This document shows positions 16,294-24,216 of a stretch of 33,466 bases of DNA, piece by piece (the first letter of the stretch is position 1; each line of letters begins with the position of its first letter). The notes under the pieces were generated by a model. It saw only the letters and a list, made by a program, of their open reading frames with translations. It made no database searches and had not been told where the DNA came from. Made by a program: the position numbers and the translations under genes. Source of the stretch: an uncultured Clostridia bacterium (GTDB lineage Bacteria > Bacillota > Clostridia > Christensenellales > DTU072); contig CALVZV010000011.1 in NCBI GenBank assembly GCA_944372665.1, positions 1 to 33,466 of the forward strand. The letters run 5' to 3'.

Positions 16294-17448
16294 ATGCCTA
16301 CATTTTTTACGGAAGTATTCGAAGACGCGTCTCCCGTTGCGCCTTTGGGGCTGATAGCCCTTGAAGGCGCCAAGGAGCTTGGAAAACGTATCGACAATTA
16401 TCTGGTCGAATGGTACAATCGGGACGTCGGTAACAAAAACCCGAAATTCAAGAAAAAATCTTTTATAATAGAAAATCATTGCCCCCGTTTCACCACGGGC
16501 GACGCTAAAGGTATGCTGGAGGACTCCGTCCGCGGCTACGACGTGTACGTATTGGTCGACGTGGGAAACTATAACTGTACCTATAACCTTTTCGGCAGGA
16601 CAAATTCCATGTCGCCCGACGACCACTATGCGGATCTGAAAAGGATCATCAGCGCGGCGGGCGGAAAAGCCGAGAGGATAACCGTGATAATGCCGCTGCT
16701 GTACGGCGGCAGACAGCACCGCAGAAATTCCAGGGAGTCGCTTGACGGCGCCCAGATGCTTCAGGAGCTGTATTCGATGGGCGTAAAGGACATCATCACG
16801 TTCGACGCGCACGATCCCCGCATTCAGAACGCGGTGCCGCTCATGGGCTTTGACAACTTCTTCCCCACGTACCAGATAATGAAAGCGCTGATGTCGCAGT
16901 ATCCCAATATCGAGTTCGACGACAAGCATTTCATGATAGTTTCGCCCGATGAAGGCGCGATGAACAGAAACATCTATTACGCTTCGATACTCGGAGTCGA
17001 TCTCGGAATGTTCTATAAGCGCCGCGACTATACCACGATAGTCAACGGCAGGAATCCTATAGTCGCCCACGAATATATCGGCACCAAGGTGAAAGACAAG
17101 GACATATTGGTGGCGGACGACATTATCGCTACCGGCGACTCGGTGCTGAGGCTTTGCCGCGAGCTTAAGGAAAAAGGTTGCGGCAAAATATTCCTGACCG
17201 CGACCTACGCGCTGTTTACGGAGGGCTTCGACAAATTCGACAAGGCTTACGAGGAAGGACTGTTCACCTCCGTCATCAGCACGAACCTGACCTACAACAG
17301 TCCCGAGCTTCTGAGCAGGAGCTGGTTCATCTGCGCCGATCTGTCCAAATACATCAGTTATATAATCTCGGCTTGCAACCAGAACAAATCCGTTTCTCCG
17401 CTCCTCAACAGCTCCGACAGAATACACGAGCTTTTGGGCAAGGCATGA
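16294..17448 (+). CDS. prs: Ribose-phosphate pyrophosphokinase (PRPP synthase)
   Basis: Makes phosphoribosyl pyrophosphate from ribose-5-phosphate and ATP for nucleotide, histidine and tryptophan synthesis. At 384 residues it belongs to a longer branch than the roughly 315-residue B. subtilis Prs, with about 60 extra residues mostly at the N-terminus and between blocks. The two domains show RITVIMPLLYGGRQHRR (about residues 128-144, the catalytic flexible loop equivalent), the DAHDP metal motif near 170 and the PRPP-binding loop ILVADDIIATGDSVL (about 270-284). A CGGAGG ribosome site supports the start. The stop overlaps the next start (ATGA). The housekeeping role is inferred; no other prs is visible in this window. 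Confidence 0.9.
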   Translation: MPTFFTEVFEDASPVAPLGLIALEGAKELGKRIDNYLVEWYNRDVGNKNPKFKKKSFIIENHCPRFTTGDAKGMLEDSVRGYDVYVLVDVGNYNCTYNLFGRTNSMSPDDHYADLKRIISAAGGKAERITVIMPLLYGGRQHRRNSRESLDGAQMLQELYSMGVKDIITFDAHDPRIQNAVPLMGFDNFFPTYQIMKALMSQYPNIEFDDKHFMIVSPDEGAMNRNIYYASILGVDLGMFYKRRDYTTIVNGRNPIVAHEYIGTKVKDKDILVADDIIATGDSVLRLCRELKEKGCGKIFLTATYALFTEGFDKFDKAYEEGLFTSVISTNLTYNSPELLSRSWFICADLSKYISYIISACNQNKSVSPLLNSSDRIHELLGKA

Positions 17449-17861
17449 AAGCGAAGCTGACTCTGACGCCCGGCAACGACTCGCTGCCGTTCAATATCAT
17501 ACATCTGAACTGCGAATATGTTTACGAGGACGGCAGAGCGCAGATACTGTTCGACCTTGACGGGGTGGATTACATTATCGGCTTGAACAGCGGGAAGATT
17601 TCCCTTTACAGGGAACTTCCCGTTTTGTCCAGACCCGGCGAGTACGAAAAAGAGCTTTACGTAATGACGCGCCGCGCAAACGGCTGGTGTGCGGATATAT
17701 ATTTCGGGGACTTCGAGGTGGAAGTTTCGACTTTCCAGATGGAGCTGTCCTTCAGCGAAAGCGGTGCGAAATGCACTTTGATTTGTAAAATAATATTCCG
17801 CGGCGAAAGCGAAACCATGACGCTTATGCACATGAAGTGCGAACCGGAGCCGGAAATCTAG
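17445..17861 (+). CDS. Conserved-looking small protein coupled to prs, unknown function
   Basis: I do not recognise this 138-residue protein. It is soluble, with no signal peptide or membrane segment. Alternating hydrophobic residues throughout suggest a mostly beta-strand fold, possibly a small barrel (for example YVYEDGRAQILFDLDGVDYI and the C-terminal CTLICKIIFRGESETMTLMH). The start ATG at 17445 overlaps the prs stop in ATGA, so the protein is translated with PRPP synthase. The coupling suggests a related or accessory role, but nothing in the sequence shows one. It ends the unit; no intrinsic terminator is evident before the next promoter. Confidence 0.8.
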   Translation: MKAKLTLTPGNDSLPFNIIHLNCEYVYEDGRAQILFDLDGVDYIIGLNSGKISLYRELPVLSRPGEYEKELYVMTRRANGWCADIYFGDFEVEVSTFQMELSFSESGAKCTLICKIIFRGESETMTLMHMKCEPEPEI

Positions 17862-17897
17862 CCGCCGGCGTTATTTCGCGGAATAATGTAAAACTTA

Positions 17898-17926
17898 TTG
17901 CAAAATGCAATAGAATATATTATAAT
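17898..17926 (+). promoter_or_regulatory. Sigma-A promoter of the UPF0173 hydrolase gene
   Basis: TTGCAA (17898-17903), a 17-base spacer and perfect TATAAT (17921-17926). This is one of the strongest promoters in the window. It gives a leader of about 100 bases that can fold: TTGCC near 17950 with GGCAA near 17985, enclosing CCGGT with ACCGG. Confidence 0.82.
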
Positions 17927-18033
17927 AATCAAAAGAAAGCTCACTCAGGTTGCCCGGTCGGGATATAAAACCGGTATAAAGGCAATAAATATTCGAAGAA
18001 AATTTACAACACACTCGCATAATTCGGAGAAAT

Positions 18034-18687
18034 ATGAAAATAGAATGGCTGGGACACAGTTCTTTTAAATTAACGGAAAGCACGGGCGTCAGTTTGGTGA
18101 CCGATCCTTTCAACGCGGAAGAAGTGGGAATCTCTTTCCCCGAAGTCAGCGCCGATATCGTCACGGTCAGCCACGATCATTTCGATCATAACTGTGTGGG
18201 TGCGGTCAAAGAATACCGCATGCTGGTGAACACGCCCGGCGACCACGGCGTGGACGGTGTGGATATTTTCGGATTCAAGAGCTATCACGACGACAAAAAA
18301 GGACTTCTTCGCGGAAAGAACGTCGTTTTCCGTATCAGAATGGACGGCGTGGAAGTATGCCACCTGGGCGACATCGGCGAGGATCTCAGCCCGATGCTCG
18401 CAGAGCTTATAGGCTCCATCAACGTGCTGCTGATACCCGTCGGCGGCAGGTTTACCATAGACGCCGTTCAGGCAAAGGAATACGTAGACCGTCTTATGCC
18501 GGACGTAGTCATACCCATGCATTACATGATGGACGGCTACCGCACGCAGTTCGACGAACTCGACGAGTTTCTGGATCTGTTCCCGAAAGAAGACATCGAG
18601 TACGCCGACACGTCTGCGCTGGAATTCGACCGTACCGATTTCGACGGCGAAAAGACCAGGGTAATAGTACCCAAAAAAATTTATTGA
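18034..18687 (+). CDS. UPF0173-family metal-dependent hydrolase (metallo-beta-lactamase fold)
   Basis: A 217-residue MBL-fold protein of the UPF0173/YtkL-like group, cytoplasmic. It starts KIEWLGHSSFKL (residues 2-13), typical of the family. The zinc-binding motif TVSHDHFDHN (HxHxDH, about residues 46-55), HLGDIGE near 110 and the late histidine in VIPMHYM near 165 supply the two-metal site. The physiological substrate of this family is not established. A CGGAG ribosome site supports the start. The gene has its own strong promoter and lies upstream of rho, separated by about 200 bases with several hairpins. Confidence 0.88.
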   Translation: MKIEWLGHSSFKLTESTGVSLVTDPFNAEEVGISFPEVSADIVTVSHDHFDHNCVGAVKEYRMLVNTPGDHGVDGVDIFGFKSYHDDKKGLLRGKNVVFRIRMDGVEVCHLGDIGEDLSPMLAELIGSINVLLIPVGGRFTIDAVQAKEYVDRLMPDVVIPMHYMMDGYRTQFDELDEFLDLFPKEDIEYADTSALEFDRTDFDGEKTRVIVPKKIY

Positions 18688-18893
18688 ACACCGCCCGTGA
18701 CGCTGCGGGCGGGCGCGTCCCGCAAAAGGGATAATATACTTTCAGTTTAAGTCGTTTCCCGCATTATGGGAGACGGAGATCGCACGTATAATCGTATCCG
18801 AAAGTATCATATCGGTAAACGCACGCTGCGTTTGACCAATTTACGGTCGGGCAAAGCATAAATTCAAACAATCGCTTCTCAAGGAGGTATAAA
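18688..18893 (+). promoter_or_regulatory. Structured intergenic region / rho leader
   Basis: Directly after the UPF0173 stop, CCGCCCG and CGGGCGG (18691-18712) can pair; GACGC/GCGTC and GCGGG/CCCGC offer competing stems. No T tract follows. A possible -10 TATAAT lies at 18787-18792, but its -35 is poor. Closer to rho there is a perfect 7-bp hairpin AAACGCA-CGC-TGCGTTT (18817-18833), and GACC/GGTC can pair around 18834-18848. A strong AAGGAGG ribosome site lies just before the rho ATG. Rho autoregulates through its leader in other bacteria; whether it does here is inference. Confidence 0.5.
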
Positions 18894-20528
18894 ATGGTTA
18901 ATCCGTTCACGGCGGAACAGCTGGATAATATGAGTATTTTCGAGCTGCGCAATCTGGCAAGACGCCTAGGACACAATTCCCCCACGGACAAAAGGAAATC
19001 CGAACTGGTAAAATATATACTCGAATGCGAGGATATCCCGGAAACCGACGAGGTCAAGCCGGTCAAACGTCGCGGCAGACCGCCGAAGAGCGCACAGATA
19101 AACATCAGCTTCCCCGCAGGCGTAGCACCGGGCGAATATGTCGTCGAGGATACCCCCAAGGAGGAAAGCGCTGCCGCCAGGGATAACTACGACTATAAAT
19201 CCCGCGCGGCAAAACAATATCACAACGCGGCTTCCGACTTTGACCCGGGCAAAAAACCCGAAGGTTTTTCTAAAAAGGAATATGCCAAAAACGGTAGCCG
19301 AGAATACAAAAACGAGCGACAGGAAGGCACGGACAAATCCGAACGCGTCTCTCGTGAAAACGCCGTTGCGGCAGAGGAAGAAGAAATAAAAGAAAGGGAA
19401 GGCGTACTGGAAATCTGCCAGGACGGTTACGGATTTCTCCGTTCCAAAAACTACGAGCAGGGCGAGGGCGACGCATATATCGCCGCTCCCAAAATAAGGA
19501 AAGCCGGGCTCAGAAAGGGCGATTACGTTAAAGCCACCGCAAAAAAACTTGCCGAGAACCGTCCGCTCAACGTACAGGAAATCATCAGCGTGAACGGTAT
19601 GGATCCCGCTCTTGCGTTCAAGCGTCCGGCGTTCGAATCTCTTGTGCCGATTTATCCCGACGAGCGTTTCAGACTAGAGCTTGCAACTTCCGCCGCGGAT
19701 TTTGCCATAAGGGCGATCGACCTTGTCGCTCCGATAGGCAAAGGTCAGCGCGCCATGATCGTTTCCCCGCCCAAAGCGGGAAAGACTACGCTGCTCAAAA
19801 AGATTGCCAACAGCATTTCTATAAATTATCCCGAAGCGCATCTTATGGTGCTTTTGGTGGATGAGCGTCCGGAGGAAGTTACCGATATGCAAAGGAGCAT
19901 CCGAGGCGAGGTGGTGTATTCCACTTTCGACGAAATGCCCGAACATCATACCAAAGCTGCCGAACTGGTGCTGGAAAGGGCCAAGCGTCTGGTGGAACTG
20001 GGCAAAGACGTCGTAATACTCATGGATTCGCTGACGCGTCTGGCAAGGGCGTACAACCTGACCATCACGCCTACGGGCAGGACGCTCAGCGGCGGTATAG
20101 ATCCCGGATCGCTTTATGCGCCCAAACGCTTTTTCGGAGCGGCGCGAAACATCGAAAACGGCGGCAGTCTGACGATAATCGCCACGGCTTTGGTGGATAC
20201 GGGCAGTCGCATGGACGACGTTATCTATGAGGAATTCAAAGGCACCGGCAACATGGAGATCCATCTTGACAGGAAGCTCAGCGAAAAGAGGATATTCCCC
20301 GCCATCGACCTTAACCGCAGCGGCACCAGACGCGAGGAGTTGCTGCTGGAGCAAAAGGAGCTGGAAGGGATCTGGGCGGTCAGGAAGATGCTTTCGGCAG
20401 GCGACGTACAGGAGGCCACCGAAAACCTTATTCAGATGATGATGCGTACCAAAACCAACCGCGAATTCATAGAGCAGCTGCGTCTGCAGATAGCCAAATT
20501 GCAAAAAGACGGCTTTACTTTCGCTTAG
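18894..20528 (+). CDS. rho: Transcription termination factor Rho
   Basis: A hexameric RNA-dependent ATPase that ends transcription. The 544-residue product is longer than E. coli Rho (419). The N-terminal SAP-like domain (about residues 5-43, [14 protein letters not shown]) is followed by a disordered, charged insertion of about 110 residues rich in Lys, Arg, Glu and Asn. Then come the cold-shock-like RNA-binding domain ([16 protein letters not shown], about 167-182), the P-loop [12 protein letters not shown] (about 300-311), Walker [15 protein letters not shown], the Q-loop in [13 protein letters not shown] and the R-loop region near [11 protein letters not shown] (about 480). The strong AAGGAGG site fixes the start. 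Insertions at this place are known in some actinobacteria and clostridia, where they aid RNA binding. Confidence 0.96.
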   Translation: MVNPFTAEQLDNMSIFELRNLARRLGHNSPTDKRKSELVKYILECEDIPETDEVKPVKRRGRPPKSAQINISFPAGVAPGEYVVEDTPKEESAAARDNYDYKSRAAKQYHNAASDFDPGKKPEGFSKKEYAKNGSREYKNERQEGTDKSERVSRENAVAAEEEEIKEREGVLEICQDGYGFLRSKNYEQGEGDAYIAAPKIRKAGLRKGDYVKATAKKLAENRPLNVQEIISVNGMDPALAFKRPAFESLVPIYPDERFRLELATSAADFAIRAIDLVAPIGKGQRAMIVSPPKAGKTTLLKKIANSISINYPEAHLMVLLVDERPEEVTDMQRSIRGEVVYSTFDEMPEHHTKAAELVLERAKRLVELGKDVVILMDSLTRLARAYNLTITPTGRTLSGGIDPGSLYAPKRFFGAARNIENGGSLTIIATALVDTGSRMDDVIYEEFKGTGNMEIHLDRKLSEKRIFPAIDLNRSGTRREELLLEQKELEGIWAVRKMLSAGDVQEATENLIQMMMRTKTNREFIEQLRLQIAKLQKDGFTFA

Positions 20529-20543
20529 GACGGGAGGTCGACT

Positions 20544-20951
20544 ATGGGAAAAAGCGAGATAGTGGCGCTTGTTATAACTCATGCGGTTTTAGCGGCGCTG
20601 CTTGTCGTGACGGTATTGATGTTTTTCGGAAAAGGAGGACGGCTCATGCCGACTTACCGTTACGAACCCAAAGGCGAAAAGGCGCTTAAATACCATCTTA
20701 AACTCATGCGGAAAGCCGCCGCGTTCGTGCTGGCGGCTATCGCGTTGGCGTATGCGGGAGTGATGTGCCTGATATTCGTGGACGACCACAGCCAGACTCT
20801 GGGCGGCGTTTTGTGCGGCATGGGAGTGCTGGTGGCGATATCCGGAGTGCTTTACATGAGCGTCAACGAAAGGATACTTCAGCTTAAGCGCAAAGCGCGC
20901 GACGACTATTGGGATCCGCGCGAAGAAAACGAAAGCCGCAGAGATTTTTAA
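20544..20951 (+). CDS. Small membrane protein downstream of rho, unknown function
   Basis: Not recognised. A 135-residue protein with three predicted membrane segments: about residues 7-27 (VALVITHAVLAALLVVTVLM), about 55-75 (AAAFVLAAIALAYAGVMCLI) and about 86-104 (GVLCGMGVLVAISGVLYM). Between the first two lies a basic loop and the C-terminal 30 residues are strongly charged. It starts 15 bases after the rho stop with a GGGAGG ribosome site, so it is co-transcribed with rho. No enzymatic motif is seen. It may be lineage specific. Confidence 0.78.
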   Translation: MGKSEIVALVITHAVLAALLVVTVLMFFGKGGRLMPTYRYEPKGEKALKYHLKLMRKAAAFVLAAIALAYAGVMCLIFVDDHSQTLGGVLCGMGVLVAISGVLYMSVNERILQLKRKARDDYWDPREENESRRDF

Positions 20952-20990
20952 AAATATTATAAAAAAACAGCGAACCGCCGATAATGTTTT

Positions 20991-21019
20991 GTGACAGGCA
21001 AACCGTTGTCGGTTAAAAT
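20991..21019 (+). promoter_or_regulatory. Sigma-A promoter of recX, leaderless type
   Basis: GTGACA (20991-20996, one mismatch to TTGACA), a 17-base spacer and TAAAAT (21014-21019). The -10 ends six bases before the recX ATG at 21026, with no ribosome site. Confidence 0.78.
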
Positions 21020-21025
21020 AATAAC

Positions 21026-21631
21026 ATGAAAAATTTTGAAACGATCGTAAAACGAGGAAGTAAATGTTACGCAGTAGTGAACGGCGAACGCATGAAGATA
21101 TCCCTGGAAGCCGCCGCTAAAGTCCGCCTGAAAGAAGGCGAGATGGATGACGACAGCTTTGCCGATTTTTGCAAACTTAACGATTTCTGCCTTTGCAAAA
21201 AGTATCTGTTCGATATGATCTCCAGAAGATCGTGGACTGAGGCGGGAGCCAAAAGCTATCTTCTAAGTAAAGGCTACAGCCACGAAAACGTCGATAAAGC
21301 GGTGAATATGGCGTTGGAATACGGCTATTTATCCGATGAACAGTATGCCGAGAACTACGTTTCGGACCGTTACAAAGCCACCGGCGAACACCGTTTAAGA
21401 CGCGAACTGAAACAGCGAGGCGTTTCCGACGTCATAGTGGCCAAGACTCTGGAAAAAGCCGACCTCGGCGACGAATACGAACGCGCGCTGGCGCTTGCCG
21501 TGAAACGCACTGAGGACCGCGACAAGAAGCTCAGAACGCCCAAAGCCAAGGAAAGAGTTTTGCGTTACCTTATCTGGCGCGGCTTCGAATACGAGACCGC
21601 AAGAAGAGTCATAGAAGACATTTCCGAGTAA
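21026..21631 (+). CDS. recX: Regulatory protein RecX
   Basis: RecX binds RecA filaments and limits recombination and SOS activity. The 201-residue product is of usual length. It has an N-terminal strand-rich part and three repeated helical RecX modules: LCKKYLFDMISRRSWTEAGA (about 52-71), YLSDEQYAENYVSDRYKATG (about 100-119) and the C-terminal YLIWRGFEYETARRVIED (about 181-198). The ATG at 21026 agrees with where family members begin. No Shine-Dalgarno site precedes it. Its own promoter predicts a leaderless transcript even though an upstream gene runs the same way. recA is not in the window. Confidence 0.9.
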   Translation: MKNFETIVKRGSKCYAVVNGERMKISLEAAAKVRLKEGEMDDDSFADFCKLNDFCLCKKYLFDMISRRSWTEAGAKSYLLSKGYSHENVDKAVNMALEYGYLSDEQYAENYVSDRYKATGEHRLRRELKQRGVSDVIVAKTLEKADLGDEYERALALAVKRTEDRDKKLRTPKAKERVLRYLIWRGFEYETARRVIEDISE

Positions 21632-21632
21632 T

Positions 21633-21673
21633 TTATGCGGCGCGGTTTATCCGCGCCGCATAATGATTTTTTT
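21633..21673 (+). terminator. Intrinsic terminator after recX
   Basis: A 13-bp perfect stem (TTATGCGGCGCGG / CCGCGCCGCATAA) with loop TTTAT, followed by TGATTTTTTT. A second smaller hairpin (TATCCCG / CGGGATA, 21681-21699) lies between it and the end of mazF. Confidence 0.92.
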
Positions 21674-21720
21674 ATTAATATATCCCGATTTGCGGGATAC
21701 GGTTACCCGAAACGCGCAGA

Positions 21721-22059
21721 TCAGAAAAAGCCCAGGCTTATCAGCAGGGCGTTGTTGATTTTTTGCATGGTCTCAGCGCCTACTTCGCCGACTCTGGCGC
21801 CGAGGCGCGTTTTGTCTATGGTACGCAGCTGTTCGAGCAGTAGCACGGAATCCTTCTGCAGACCGTTGGAACGCGTCAGCTCCACGTGCGTAGGCAGCTT
21901 TGCCTTGTCCATTTTGGAAGTTATTGCGGCGGCAATCACCGTAGGGGAAAAGCGGTTGCCCACGTCGTTTTGAACGATCAGCACGGGACGGACTCCGCCT
22001 TGTTCGGAGCCTACGACCGGACTGAGGTCCGCGTAGTATATTTCGCCGCGCTTTACCAT
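21721..22059 (-). CDS. MazF/PemK-family endoribonuclease toxin (EndoA/NdoA type)
   Basis: A sequence-specific mRNA endonuclease resembling B. subtilis NdoA almost along its whole length. Hallmarks: [20 protein letters not shown] at the N-terminus, [39 protein letters not shown] and [12 protein letters not shown] prefer the start at 22059 because homologues begin there and a GTGGAG ribosome site lies about nine bases upstream; an in-frame ATG at 22077 would add six residues. Its usual antitoxin (EndoAI, a ribbon-helix-helix protein) is not encoded upstream, where only metG lies in the opposite direction. The antitoxin could be elsewhere on the chromosome, as unlinked EndoA genes are known in some Clostridia. 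Confidence 0.9.
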   Translation of the reverse strand: MVKRGEIYYADLSPVVGSEQGGVRPVLIVQNDVGNRFSPTVIAAAITSKMDKAKLPTHVELTRSNGLQKDSVLLLEQLRTIDKTRLGARVGEVGAETMQKINNALLISLGFF

Positions 22060-22109
22060 TATTACTTCTCCACTCATAGTTATTCCTTTTTTACAATGAT
22101 TGTTTCCAA

Positions 22110-22143
22110 GCCGCCGAAAACTATTCGCCGCGGCGGCGTTTTT
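22110..22143 (+). terminator. Terminator-like hairpin between mazF and metG
   Basis: GCCGCCG (22110-22116) pairs with CGGCGGC (22131-22137) and is followed by GTTTTT. An inner CGCCGCGGCG palindrome offers an alternative stem. It lies upstream of the metG promoter and so may insulate metG from incoming transcription. It is not a T-box: there is no specifier or AGGGTGG-like element. Confidence 0.5.
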
Positions 22144-22231
22144 ACGTATTCCGCTAACCGCGTACGCAATTATGCGGGCGCGCTCGTTTTAATGTGCCAA
22201 ATCAATTTACTATTCCGAGTAAAAGTGTTAT

Positions 22232-22237
22232 TATAAT
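22232..22237 (+). promoter_or_regulatory. -10 box of the metG promoter, short leader
   Basis: A perfect TATAAT. The -35 is weak (ACTATT at 17 bases, or TTTACT at a long 20-base spacing). The start would lie near 22244, leaving about 13 bases that consist mostly of the AGAGGTG ribosome site. Confidence 0.55.
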
Positions 22238-22256
22238 CTTCAAAAGAGGTGCACTT

Positions 22257-24215
22257 ATGGAAAAACCCACATATTATCTTACGACCGCTATAGCTTATAC
22301 TTCGGGCACGCCGCATATCGGCAACGTGTACGAAATAGTTCTTACGGATTTTCTGGCGCGCTACAAAAGGCTCCAGGGCTATGACGTGCGTTTCCAGACG
22401 GGAACGGACGAACACGGTCAGAAAATCGAAGAAAAAGCGGCGGCAGGAGGCGTTACTCCCAAACAGTTCGTGGACGGCGTCGCAGGCGAAATCAAAAGGA
22501 TATGGGATCTGATGAACGTCAGCTACGACCGTTTCATCCGTACTACGGATACCGACCACGAAAAAGCCGTTCAGAAGATATTTAAACGTCTTTATGACCA
22601 AGGAGATATATACAAAGGCTCCTACAAGGGCTGGTACTGTACGCCCTGCGAGTCGTTCTGGACGGAGTCCCAGCTGGTGGACGGCAAGTGCCCGGACTGC
22701 GGCAGGGAAGTCAAGGAAGCCGAAGAAGAAGCTTATTTTTTCCGTATGTCGAAGTATGCGGACAAGCTGCTGAAATATTACGACGAACACCCAGGATTCA
22801 TAGTGCCCGCGTCGCGCAAAAACGAAATGATAAACAATTTCCTCAAACCCGGGCTTCAGGATCTGTGTGTTTCGCGTTCGACCTTCAAATGGGGCATTCC
22901 CGTGGATTTCGATTCGAAGCACGTCGTGTACGTATGGCTGGACGCGCTGTTCAATTACGTTACCGGACTGGGATACGACGGCGAGAAGGGCGGCAAGGAC
23001 TTTGAAAAATACTGGCCCTGCGACGTCCACGTTATAGGCAAGGATATAGTGCGTTTCCATACCATATACTGGCCGATATTCCTTATGGCTGCAGGGATAC
23101 CGCTGCCCGAAAAGGTGTTCGGGCATCCGTGGCTGCTGATGGAAGGCGGCAAAATGTCGAAATCCAAAGGCAACGTGATATATGCCGACGATCTGGTCAG
23201 ATTTTTCGGCGTGGACGCGGTCAGATATTATCTGTTGAACGAAATGCCTTTCGACAACGACGGCACTATAGGTTGGGAAGCTGTTGCGGAAAAGGTCAAC
23301 AACGACCTTGCCAACGTGTACGGCAACCTGGTCAGCCGCACCGTAGCCATGAGCGTAAAATATTTTGACGGCATCGTCGAAAACGGCAACGCAACAGATG
23401 CGCCGGACGACGAACTGATAAGCGCCGCGGTCGGTCTCAAAGGCAGAACCGAAAAGCTCTTGGAAGAATTCCGCGTGGCGGACGCGCTGGAAGAAATTTT
23501 CCTTTTGTTCAGACGCGCCAACAAATACATCGACGAGACCGCGCCGTGGATACTGGCAAAGGATCCCGCTTCCGCACCGAGGCTGAAAACCGTGCTGTAT
23601 AACCTGACCGAAACCATCATAATAGGTACGTCGCTTATCGCTCCGGCGATGCCGGCTACAGCCGAAAAAGTATTCGCCGAGCTGAACGTCAAACCGAGAG
23701 CGTATACCGATCTTGATAAATTCGGGCTGCTGAAAAACGGCACAAAGGTAACCCAAAACAGCGAAAAGCTGTTCAACAGACTTGACGTAAAGAAAGTGTT
23801 GGAGGACGTAGACAAGATGTACGAGGAACGTCACGCAGCCGAAAACAAGGCTGAACCCAAAAAAGAAGAAAAGCCCTTGGCCGCAGAGGCAGAGACCATA
23901 GGAATAGAGGATTTTGCAAAAGTCAGACTGAAGATCGGCAAGATCACGGCCTGCGAAAGAATGGCAAACAGCAAGAAGCTTTTGAAAAACACGGTCGTTA
24001 TCGGTGCCGAAACGCGCACGATCCTGAGCGGTATCGCCAAGTGGTACACGCCCGAAGAAATGGTCGGCAAGACCGTGGTCGTGGTATCCAATCTGAAGCC
24101 CGCGCGTCTGGCGGGCGAGATGAGCGAAGGAATGCTGCTGTGCGCCGAGGACGACGGTAACGTGGTTTTGCTGACCGCCGAAAAAGAGGTCGCTCCGGGT
24201 TCTTCGATTTCGTAA
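22257..24215 (+). CDS. metG: Methionyl-tRNA synthetase
   Basis: Charges tRNA-Met and initiator tRNA. The 652-residue product has the class I motifs PHIGN (the HIGH box, about residues 19-23) and KMSKSKG (about 300-306). A zinc knuckle lies near residues 125-148 (CTPC ... CPDC, four cysteines). The DALFNYVTGLGYD region is typical of the catalytic domain. After an Ala/Glu/Lys-rich linker the C-terminus carries an EMAP/Trbp111-like tRNA-binding domain (KVRLKIGKITACERMANSKK, then SEGMLL), which usually dimerises the enzyme. The start is chosen at the ATG with the AGAGG site. It is the first gene of a unit with tatD, whose ATG begins one base after the metG stop. Confidence 0.97.
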   Translation: MEKPTYYLTTAIAYTSGTPHIGNVYEIVLTDFLARYKRLQGYDVRFQTGTDEHGQKIEEKAAAGGVTPKQFVDGVAGEIKRIWDLMNVSYDRFIRTTDTDHEKAVQKIFKRLYDQGDIYKGSYKGWYCTPCESFWTESQLVDGKCPDCGREVKEAEEEAYFFRMSKYADKLLKYYDEHPGFIVPASRKNEMINNFLKPGLQDLCVSRSTFKWGIPVDFDSKHVVYVWLDALFNYVTGLGYDGEKGGKDFEKYWPCDVHVIGKDIVRFHTIYWPIFLMAAGIPLPEKVFGHPWLLMEGGKMSKSKGNVIYADDLVRFFGVDAVRYYLLNEMPFDNDGTIGWEAVAEKVNNDLANVYGNLVSRTVAMSVKYFDGIVENGNATDAPDDELISAAVGLKGRTEKLLEEFRVADALEEIFLLFRRANKYIDETAPWILAKDPASAPRLKTVLYNLTETIIIGTSLIAPAMPATAEKVFAELNVKPRAYTDLDKFGLLKNGTKVTQNSEKLFNRLDVKKVLEDVDKMYEERHAAENKAEPKKEEKPLAAEAETIGIEDFAKVRLKIGKITACERMANSKKLLKNTVVIGAETRTILSGIAKWYTPEEMVGKTVVVVSNLKPARLAGEMSEGMLLCAEDDGNVVLLTAEKEVAPGSSIS

Positions 24216-24216
24216 A

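Noticed and set aside
9452..19306. GGTAGCCGAG found both in the GH13 gene and in rho as a possible repeat family
   Set aside because: A ten-base match at two sites in coding sequence is likely chance; no further copies or extended similarity were seen.
22078..22256. A T-box riboswitch before metG
   Set aside because: The only terminator-like hairpin lies upstream of the metG -10, and the predicted leader is about 13 bases, with no room for a T-box.
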